A program made the position numbers and the translations under genes. Below the pieces are notes generated by a model. It saw only the letters and a list, made by a program, of their open reading frames with translations. It ran no database searches and was not told where the DNA came from. A stretch of DNA of 64,000 bases, taken from contig BCJX01000003.1 in the NCBI GenBank assembly GCA_001600415.1, positions 1,232,809-1,296,808 on the forward strand, read 5' to 3'. This DNA comes from Pascua guehoae. Its lineage: Eukaryota > Basidiomycota > Tremellomycetes > Trichosporonales > Trichosporonaceae. Positions 56,029 through 64,000 of the stretch are shown here, piece by piece. Every line of letters begins with the position of its first letter. Positions within the stretch are counted from its first letter, which is position 1.

Positions 56029-59013
56029 TTAGAGGAGGACCTGGTTTGCAGCGCTCTTTGTGAGGCATTTCTGTCTGTCAGATTACTGGTACTTGGAAAA
56101 CAGACCACCGAGCACGGTGGGTCGATGCGGCGCTCCCACGCCCGTCACGACTCACGTTGGGAAGCACAATACACGAGCGGACATGGGTCTCTGGCGCGAG
56201 CGTGACGTCTGACGCGAGGACGCTGACTGAAATCTGTCCCTTTACCTCGGTCTCTGGCTCTGGCTGGCCGTCGACGCGCGCCCACTGCCCGAGCCGGCAG
56301 TCTGCGCCCACAATGGCATTGACGACGACGGCGTGGTTATCGACCGTCGACCCCTCGAGGACAATGGCGTTGGCGACGCGCGCGCCCTCGCCGACCACGA
56401 CGCCGGGCCCAATCGCCACGTTGGGGCCGACCTTGGCGCTCGCGTCAATCCGCGCAGACGCGTCCACGTACACGGGCGCCGTCACGTTGGGGTACTGGCT
56501 CTTGTCGGCCAGCAGCTCGGGGCGCACTTTGGCAAAGTAGGACAGGTAGAGCGCATTCGCCGTGACCGCCGACGCGGCCGTCTTGATCTGCCGCCAGAAA
56601 TCAGACGTCTCGTACACGTACATCTTGCGCGCGGCCGCCAGGGGCACAATCACGTCCTGCTCCAGGCCCAGCGTGTCGTCGAGCTGCACCAACGGGTCGC
56701 GCGTTGCGCGCTCCGTCTTGTGGTCCATGGCCACCTTGATCTCGTCAAAGAGCGCCTTGTCGAACACTGGGTGTTAGCGCGGGTAGGGGGGGGAATGGTG
56801 GGGAGGGGGGATGGTGGGGTAGTACAGTGGGCCCACAGTCCACCTTCAATGCGTGTGTGCAATGCCCACATGTCATCGCGTCTCAGACATTGTTCCGTCC
56901 CCACGCCCAACACCGGATATCGCCTCCCACCTGACCTAGCCTCACATACACCTCCTCACTCGGATAACAGAGCATCTCCCACCGGATATCGACGGACACC
57001 GGGCACTACCTTACACGGCACACCCAGGACATGCACAGCGCAGTGCAATCACCCCCAACGTCACACAGCACGCTTGGCATGCCCATCAACGGCCAAGTCG
57101 CTGGCCCAGTGCTGGGCCGGGCATCGCCTGAAACTGGGCCGCGTATCACGGCGTTGCCTCGACAACGCAGCCGGCGTGATAACCACCCCTATTGCCCGGC
57201 AGAGCCCCCCTGGACACTGCACGACCAGATAGACAACAACATTGGCCGCCTCTCGTATCGGTGCACAGCGCATGTCCGCCTGCCTTGTTGGGGCCCACAT
57301 CGCACATCCGCGCGGCACGTACATCCGTCATTCAACCCCCGTACGCGCGCTGCCTCTAGCTCCTTGAAAGACCCTCCTTGGGTCCCGTCCGCTAGCAGCC
57401 CACGTCGTCTTCCTCCTATACGCTACCCCGTCGGCCGCGCTCCGTCCCCATGGTCCACGTCGCGCCACCGTCCACCCCACCCTCTCCACCACCTCGCCGC
57501 GCGCGGCCCCCGTCCTGACTCACAATAAATCCCGCCATTGACGGTATTCGAAATCCAGCTCTCGGGCTTTTCGACATAATGCAGCACCTGCTTTGTCTCT
57601 GGGTCGCTCACGATGCAGCCGTACCGCGACGCCGTTTCCTTTTTCACGCGCACGCCCATAATCGTCCCCACGCCGCGGTGCGTGTTGTGCACCTCGAGCA
57701 TCTGGGTGAAGGGAAAGGTTGAGCAGATGTCAATGTTGCAGATGAAAATGTGCTGCGGGACGGGGAGGCGGAGGATCGAGTCACGGACTGGGGTTAGCGT
57801 GCGGCGGGCGCAGCGGGAGTAAGGGAGCAAGCGAGAGCTCGAGAGCAGCGAGAGCAGGTAGAGCAGGTAGAGCAGCGAGAGCAGCGAGAGCAGCGAGAGC
57901 AGCGAGAGCAGCTAGAGCAGCGAGAGCAGCTAGAGCAGCTAGAGCACCAAGAGCAGCTAGAGCACCGAGAGCACCGAGAGCAACGAGAGCAGCCGGATCA
58001 GGAGCACGCGAGTGGGGAAGGAGATGGAACCCGATGAGAGGGGTAGTTTCCACAGCGGCGACAGCTCCGATAGACACCCAGGAGCTCCGTCGCGCCGCAA
58101 ATAGTAAGCTGGTGTAATGGCCTGATGCCAGCCTGCCGGGCAGATGCACCGGAAGCTAGCTGCGAGAGTTTTGCCTCGGGGAAGAGCGCCCTCTCCCCGC
58201 CACCACACAGACCGGCGCTCCCAAAGCTGGCTTGTTGTGCGGTCCAGAGTGCAGTGCAGGATAGGACCGAGTGGTACGACCCCACCGCTGATCTCGGCGA
58301 TCATGTAGCGTTTGCCACACCGCCCCACGTCTGCACCGACTTGTGCAGGTTCTTTGCTACCCTCCCGACGGAGCCACTGTTCTAGCTCGCGCGCGTCTCC
58401 CTCCCCGCACCACTGCGGTTCCCGCCCCACTGCCCCTCCCGCCCCACCGCCGTTCCCGCTCCGAAACACGCCACCACCCAACTCACAGTGGTACAACCCG
58501 CCCGCGGTCCCGAGCGAGCGGTACTCGCGGAGGTAGCTAATGCGGATATTGGGAAACTCGCGCTGCGACTCCTTTACAAACGGCGCCATGACCGAGTCTT
58601 CGTAGAACCCGATCATGAGAATGTCCGTCAGGCCCGGCACCTGTGCGAGCGCCGCGAGCGGGTGCCACACCATGGGCTGGGGGTTAGTACGGGGGGGCCG
58701 GGGATGGCAGACTGAGACATACCTTTCCTGCAATGGGGAGGAGGGGCTTGGCGCCTGCGTGTCAGTGGATTGCATGAGATGGGGGTTGAGAGGTGAGATG
58801 CGGGAATGTCGAGCATGGCCTATGAGACTTGGGGTGTGTCCGTGTCCGTGTCCGTGTCCGTGTCCGCTGCCGGACAGTACTGGACGTGCTGCGGACCGCA
58901 GAGATGCAAACCCAGACGCCAACTTTGCGATGCTCACAGTCCAGCGTCAGAGGACGCATGCGGGTGCCCTTTGAGGGCCCACCGACGAGGATGACGCCCT
59001 TTGTGACCGACAT
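56029..59013 (-). CDS. GMPPA-type mannose-1-phosphate guanylyltransferase subunit
   Basis: Six exons (59013-58938, 58754-58723, 58676-58487, 57787-57524, 56766-56156, 56070-56029) give 404 residues. The N-terminal nucleotidyltransferase domain starts GVILVGGPSKGTRMRPLTLD, with KPLLPIAGKPMVWH, ISYLREYRSLGTAGGLYHF, ICNIDICSTFP and YGCIV...HYVEKPESWISN. The C-terminal left-handed beta-helix has hexapeptide repeats (VGPNVAIGPGVVVGEGARV) and ends ANQVLL. The PSKGTR insertion in the P-loop and GFYEDSVMAPFV favour the GMPPA paralogue over GMPPB. GMPPB makes GDP-mannose, the donor for glycosylation and cell-wall mannan. In animals GMPPA is a regulatory partner that senses GDP-mannose; whether this copy is catalytic is unknown. 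Introns 3 (699 nt) and 4 (757 nt) are very long, and intron 3 carries a 9-bp minisatellite. Confidence 0.9.
57841..57993. repeat. 9-bp minisatellite (AGCGAGAGC / AGCTAGAGC) in intron 3 of the GMPPA-type gene
   Basis: About 17 tandem 9-bp units with AGCG, AGCT, GGTA and ACCG variants. On the minus strand, the sense strand of the host gene, one frame reads Leu-Ala-Ala repeatedly. It is intronic in the supported model. Confidence 0.93.
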
Positions 59014-61365
59014 TGTGTACCGGTATGTGTGTGTGCAAGAGGAAAAGGGGATGGAGCAAAGTCAAGGACAAGGTTGGACAAAGGTCGACGTGTAGCACAG
59101 TCGCTCTGGTAGTATGTAATGTAGCTTGGCTTTTGTGTGTGTCTATGTGCGGCATCCATCTCGAACTTCCATCGTGGCACCTGCAACCTGGGTGGTGCCC
59201 ATGTGCGTGCCTGTGGCCTGGGGTGGACCGCGTCGGGTGGAGGCACGCAAACGGAACAAATAACGTGGCTTGCGGTATCCAGCGGCTGTGGCGACTTGCC
59301 CCAGATTGTAGCGGTAGCGATCAAGAAGCGGGGAGGGGAGGGGATGCATTTGCATTTGCCTGAATATACCACTGTATCATACCGGGGACTATCGGGGACA
59401 AGTAGAGTAGACCACAGGGTCAAGGGAGGGGAAAAAAAGGGCAGGGAGGGGCGTGTGTAAATTCAAAACCAACGACAAAGGCATGGTAGTGGATGGATGG
59501 ATGCGTCTTTCGCGTCTGTCCTCTCGTCTTCGCGTCTCCCCGCCTCTCTGTCTCTCTGTCTCGCCAAAATGACGTCCAAGGCTTTTCTTATTGTGAATGT
59601 TTTGCTAGTGTCAGGGTCAGAAACGACTACAAAAATGTTCGCTCAGCGGCGTCGTCCTTTTTATCAACCTTTGACCTGACCTGACCTGACCTGACCCTGA
59701 TATTAACGAGATGGCACCAAGAGACACAGATACCCACCACCGGGGGTGACTGGGTGGCATGGGTGGACCGACAGATGGCTTCAATCGCAGCCAGCATAGT
59801 CTACTTGGCACCCAGACATTCGCCACGACGCATGCAGAAGCACCACCGGTATGCGATCTGCTTTCGGCTCACACAATCCATCGCATACAGTACGGCAGGC
59901 AGCATACCATGCATCTACTTGCAACGTAGCATTCTTTGTTTCCTCATCTCATCTTGTCTTTTGGCCAACCGACATTGCTCTGAGCACGAGCAACAGCACG
60001 CCCTCAGCCCTCAGCCCACCACAGCCACCACAACCACCACTGTACCACCACCCAACCATTGTGTGCTGGGTCTATTACCTGATTGGGTAATTGGGTGTCG
60101 TCGAGCATCCACGTGGGCCCAGGATCGTCAAAAGAGCGTGCCCCCCCTGACTCGTGGCCCCTTTGGCCCCCCTACTGCCTGCCTGCCTGCCTGCTGCCTG
60201 CCAGCTAGCAGTCGGCCAGTCGGCCCATTCGCCCCCTGCGTCCCCTGTGGCCCCCGGATTGTGGTCGTTGTCTGGGTCGGTCGTCGGTCGTCGCTGTCGC
60301 TGGCTGTCGGGAACAAAGTGCCGGTATAAACCACTAAGGTCCCACCACCACCCCCCCCACTCCACGTTCCTCCCACCCAATCGGCCTCTCCGCCTGCAGC
60401 CGCAGCCGCCGCCGCTTGCGGTCGACCCCGCCCACACGTCGGTGCCTTTCCACGGCATCCACCCAAACTACCACCCCCCACCCTCCTTCTCTCACCACCC
60501 CCCTAGCCACCTGGGCGAGCAAGTGGATAACCAGCTGCTTGGCCCCCCACCCCTCCCCCCTCGTTCTTTTTTTTCCTCTGGCCCGAGTGTCACGGATTGG
60601 GAACGACAAAGGCACGCATCGCCCAGACATCAAACAACAACGCGACCCCCGCGGCCTCAACCCACCCAACCCATCTTGCCTCCTACCTACTCCCATCCCA
60701 TCCGCACCCGCGGCATATTCACCTGTGACGACCGACCCGACCGACCAACCGACCGCGACAGCCTGGCCTCCTGCAGCCTCCTGGCCTGCCTGCCTGCCTG
60801 CCTGACAGACGCCGTCCCTTGGTCGTGCGCCTCGGAACCATCCCAACCCCCTCCCTTCCTTCTCTCCCTCCCTCTCTCCCACCCCCACACCCCACCCTCT
60901 CCCCTTGTCCCCTACTTCTCTCCGTCTCCACCCTACGCTCGCTCCCACACCACCACCACCACCCAACCCAAACCATTCCCTCCCGTCCCCTCCCTTGCAC
61001 ACACCCACCCAACCAACACACCCCCGCACTCACTCCTCCGATCTCCGACTGCCCACAAGCCAGACACCACCCCCACCCCCACTCTCACTATAGTCCTACC
61101 CACCCATTCTTGTTGCTTCTTTTTGTCCCAAGTCATTATTCGTCACCCCGTATCCATCCACACCCACGGCCCGCAGGGCACTGTTCCCACCCCCAACCCG
61201 ACCACCACCACCACCGCTTCCACACTTGTGCTTGGCTAGCGACGTCACCCCTTCCGACAACGCATTGCTTGCGCTGCCGGCACCCACACGCGCGCGCCGA
61301 TTTTTAGCACCGACACCGCGCCCCACTGGCTGCCGCTCGCCCTGCCCACTCGCGCTCCTCCCACG
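59014..61365. promoter_or_regulatory. Long divergent region between the GMPPA-type and Boi/Pob1-like genes
   Basis: About 2.35 kb between divergent starts. The left 300 bp belong to the GMPPA-type promoter. From about 60.0 kb the + strand becomes C/CT/CA-rich, continuing to the Boi/Pob1-like ATG, which suggests a long leader. A GGTATAAACC string lies at about 60322. A 361-codon C-rich frame (60154-61239) is not supported because it ends before the ATG and has no motif. Confidence 0.5.
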
Positions 61366-64000
61366 ATGCTCGTCGTCACTGCGATTCACACGTTTGTCGC
61401 CGAGCACGGTGACGAGCTCGAGTTCTCGGCGGGCGAGAAGATTGAGGTCATCGAAAAGGACGAGGCCTTTGGCGATGGATGGTGGAGGGTACGTATGCTT
61501 GTTCTTTGGGCCCAAGTCGTGCCGTGTCCGAAGCCGCGTCGCGTGTGTCAGCAGCTGCCGTCCAGTCATCCAGCGCAGTCGGCGCCAGGTCGATGGTTGA
61601 TTTTTGATCATGGGCGCCGGGGGCACTGGCACTGGCACTGGTGTAGGCTAGTGCTCGTGCGATCGTGCACGCAAACGCAGCACAATGCACAACGACACTT
61701 CGGCCGGCCACTGTGTGAAACTTCCCTCGCTGATTTGTCATAGGGCCGGAACACCAAGGGCGAAGAAGGACTGTTTCCAGCAACCTACATCTCGGAAGAA
61801 GGAGATGCTGTCGCCGCGAGTATCCCCCAAGCTGCGGATGCCGGCGGAGACGCGTCGGCCGCAGAACCTGCAGAGGCGGCGGCAGCAGCAGCGTCGTCCT
61901 CTTCTCAGGCAGCAACTGGCGGGGCCGGTGCAAACCAAGACTTGCACGACTCGCGCTCTGGCTCGCCCATCCCTGTACCTCCCTCGCCTGTAACTCTGAC
62001 GCATGCGAGCGAGACAACCCCGGCTGCACCCGACCACTCTGGTCAGAACGGCCTTGCCTCGTCGTTTGGGCGGGGCACGTCCACGGCGGGTCCTGCTGCG
62101 GACGATGACAGCAACCGCAACAGCTTGCTCGACATTACAGGCGCGCCGCGCTTGGCACCGATGGTGCAGCAGGGCCGGTCGAATGTAATGGGATCGACGA
62201 TTGGCGAGGTCCAAGAAGCCATTGAGACGATGGGTGGGCCCCACTCGCCGAGCGGGCACCACCAGGGTGTCCGGCTCAAAGACCCACAGGAAGCAGAGCA
62301 GGAGGCGAATGACACTGAGACGGACGACGACCTCGCCATCGGCATTGCATCAGACGCGCGCGCACGCCTCGCCGAGCAGGCCAAGCTTGCCAACGACGAG
62401 CGCGCTCGTCAGGCTCAGCGTGAAAGCGGCGGCGTCGCCGACCTCATCTACTCTGACGAGAGTGACGACGAGGACGACTCGCCGTCGCGCAACTCGCGCA
62501 CCTACCGTGGCCTCAATGGTATCCATGGCTCGTCGCATTCGCCGACTATCCACGAGGCGCTAGGCGAGGACGGTGACAACGACGCCTCGATTATAAAGGG
62601 CAAGCCCGATTATACCTCTCGCCAAAAGAGCCTGAGCGCGACGCCAACCACTGGCGGAGCGACGCCGGTTCCCGCCAACGGCGGCAGTGCCATTCCCGCT
62701 CCTGCTGCCGCTGCATCTTCACTGCCGCGCTCGGGTATCCCCGTCGCCGTGGCGTCGGCCTTACCAACGCGCGTATCGCCGCACCACTCGGCAAGCGGGT
62801 CCCCTCGCCAGCCCGCGCAGACTACATTCGGTACCCCGCCTCTACCCACCCAGACACTGCAGGCAACGCCGCCAGTCGCGCACGCCGAGACCTTCCCTCA
62901 CTCTGCCAACCTCACGCCCGAATTTGCCCAGACGTCGACCATGCCATCCACAGGCGGCCTCACCGCGGCGGGTGTCGGGGCTGGCGCTGCGTACGCGTCC
63001 AATCGCGCATCGGGGACGCCGTCCCCGTCACTTCGCAGCAGCTCTTTACCACCTGGAGGTTCGCCCGGAATCCGCGCCGCGCCTCTTCCGACCGATCCTG
63101 CTTCGCAGGCGTACCAACAGCCAGTTCAACAAGCGCCGCCAGTGCACCTCACACCAACGCACCAGGCGAGCGCGCAGCTGCAGCCAGCGCTCCCACTGCC
63201 AGCGACGCCACTGACCCAAGACGGCGGGGCTACTCTGGCTCCTGCGAGCGCGGCGAGCTCTGGTGCGCGCATGCCTGCCAAGCCTCCGGTGACATGGACT
63301 GTGGACGAAGTGGTGGCGTGGGCGCGGAGTCGCGGGTTTGACGACACGATTTGCTGCAAGTTTATCGAGCACGAGATTTCCGGTGATGTGCTGCTCGAGC
63401 TGGACGCGACGCTGCTCAAGGAGCTCGATATTCCGCAGTTTGGCAAGCGCGTTCGCATCGCGTCGGCCATCAACGAGCTCCGCCGGCCGCCGTCGTCCGT
63501 GTCGCAATCGTCGGGTGCTCAGCAGTATGCCATGCCTCCTCCCGGCACGCTGCCGACGTCTCTGCCGCCATCGGCGCAGCACTCGCCGTTGCCAGTGGCC
63601 GATCATCGGACATACTCTGCGCCCCCGAGTGCGTATGCGACGACGCCCGCGTCGGCAAGCGCACCGGGCCCGTCTTCTCACTCGACGCCCACAATGACGT
63701 CTCCAGTCATTGATGACCACCATGGTGGTGCTGCCGGTGGGTGGGCGCACGGCCGCAAGGTGAGCGCGCCACCATCGACGCACCCGATCGACGAGTCGAG
63801 GGCCATTGAGGAGATCAAGGACGAGTCGCCACCACCCAACGCCAACGGTACACGCAGCGGACACCGGACGCAAAACTCGTCGTCGTCGCTGCCTGCGAGC
63901 CCCGCGACGACGGGTACCATGTCGACGGGTGTCAAGGAGGGCCTGATCAAGCGCGAGTCGACTGGCTCTCTTACACACAAGAAGAAGGGCAGCATTGACA
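61366..64000 (+). CDS. Boi1/Pob1-like SH3-SAM scaffold protein (3' end outside window)
   Basis: Exon 1 (61366-61488) and exon 2 (61744 to beyond the window) stay in one frame with no stop to the last base, giving at least 793 residues. The first 58 residues are an SH3 domain: AIHTFVAEHGDELEFSAGEK, then DGWWRGRNTKGEEGLFPATYI with the ligand-binding WW, G and P-x-x-Y residues. A Ser/Pro/Ala-rich disordered region follows. A SAM domain occupies about residues 556-620 (WTVDEVVAWARSRGF and LLKELDIPQFGKRVRIASAI). SH3 then SAM is the order in Boi1/Boi2 and S. pombe Pob1, which end with a PH domain, expected just past the window. These proteins link Cdc42/Rho GTPases, formins and exocyst at growth sites. 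Intron 1 is 255 nt. Confidence 0.87.

Noticed and set aside
57957..58937. 326-codon minus-strand frame spanning GMPPA-type exons 2-3 and intron 3
   Set aside because: Its middle is real coding sequence of exon 3, but the rest is intron. Splicing to 57787 gives the conserved GLYHF-RDSIL join, so it is not a separate gene.
60154..61239. 361-codon C-rich + strand frame upstream of the Boi/Pob1-like gene
   Set aside because: Pro/Thr/Ser low-complexity translation of a pyrimidine-rich leader. It ends before the SH3-encoding ATG, with no domain and no splice link needed.
1..64000. CRISPR arrays, bacterial operons, plasmid origins, viral genes
   Set aside because: None seen. The tandem repeats lack regularly spaced unique spacers, and all recognised genes are eukaryotic and spliced.

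Overview
The window looks like part of a chromosome from a GC-rich, intron-dense basidiomycete yeast. I infer a Trichosporonales-like tremellomycete, but the exact species is not established. The basis is short introns (mostly 43-100 nt) with GTGAGT, GTGCGT or GTACGT donors, CTAAC or CTGAC branch sites and CAG acceptors; strong G/C preference at third codon positions; two intron-containing nuclear tRNA genes; and a gene set typical of a yeast with a complex-I assembly factor. All gene models were built by hand. Exon phases were checked arithmetically and every model closes in frame.

Layout. Positions 1-12.5 kb hold no gene I can support: microsatellites, one small poly(A)-tailed insertion with a target-site duplication, and sequence that may be decayed transposon. 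Two tRNA genes, Pro(AGG) and Ile(AAT), lie at 12.5-13.1 kb. From 13.8 kb to the end there are seventeen protein genes: a hotdog thioesterase (+), an opsin-related seven-helix protein lacking the retinal lysine (-), an 858-residue single-helix membrane protein of unknown function (-), an NDUFAF2-like complex I assembly factor (+), a butanediol-dehydrogenase-like MDR enzyme (-), a 2.7 kb gene-poor gap, a Sac7-like RhoGAP (-), TRM82 (-), a Chz1-like acidic protein (+), VPS52 (-), an exomer ChAPs protein (+), APM1 (-), RDI1 (+), RHO1 (+), VPS9 (+), a GMPPA-type mannose-1-phosphate guanylyltransferase (-) and the 5' part of a Boi/Pob1-like SH3-SAM protein (+, cut by the window end).

How the genes fit together. 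The right half is enriched for polarised secretion and cell-wall logic. RHO1, its extractor RDI1 and a RhoGAP form a GTPase module, and Boi/Pob1 proteins link Rho-family GTPases to exocytosis. The exomer ChAPs protein and AP-1 mu both sort cargo at the trans-Golgi/endosome in yeast, including chitin synthase. VPS52 (GARP tether) and VPS9 (Rab5 GEF) act in endosome-Golgi traffic, and GMPPA belongs to the GDP-mannose pathway. VPS52/ChAPs and TRM82/Chz1-like are divergent pairs sharing promoters of about 0.35 kb. ChAPs and APM1 converge. RDI1 and RHO1 are co-directional neighbours. No bacterial-type operon, CRISPR array, plasmid or virus was seen. There is a 46-base assembly gap (N) in RHO1 intron 1.
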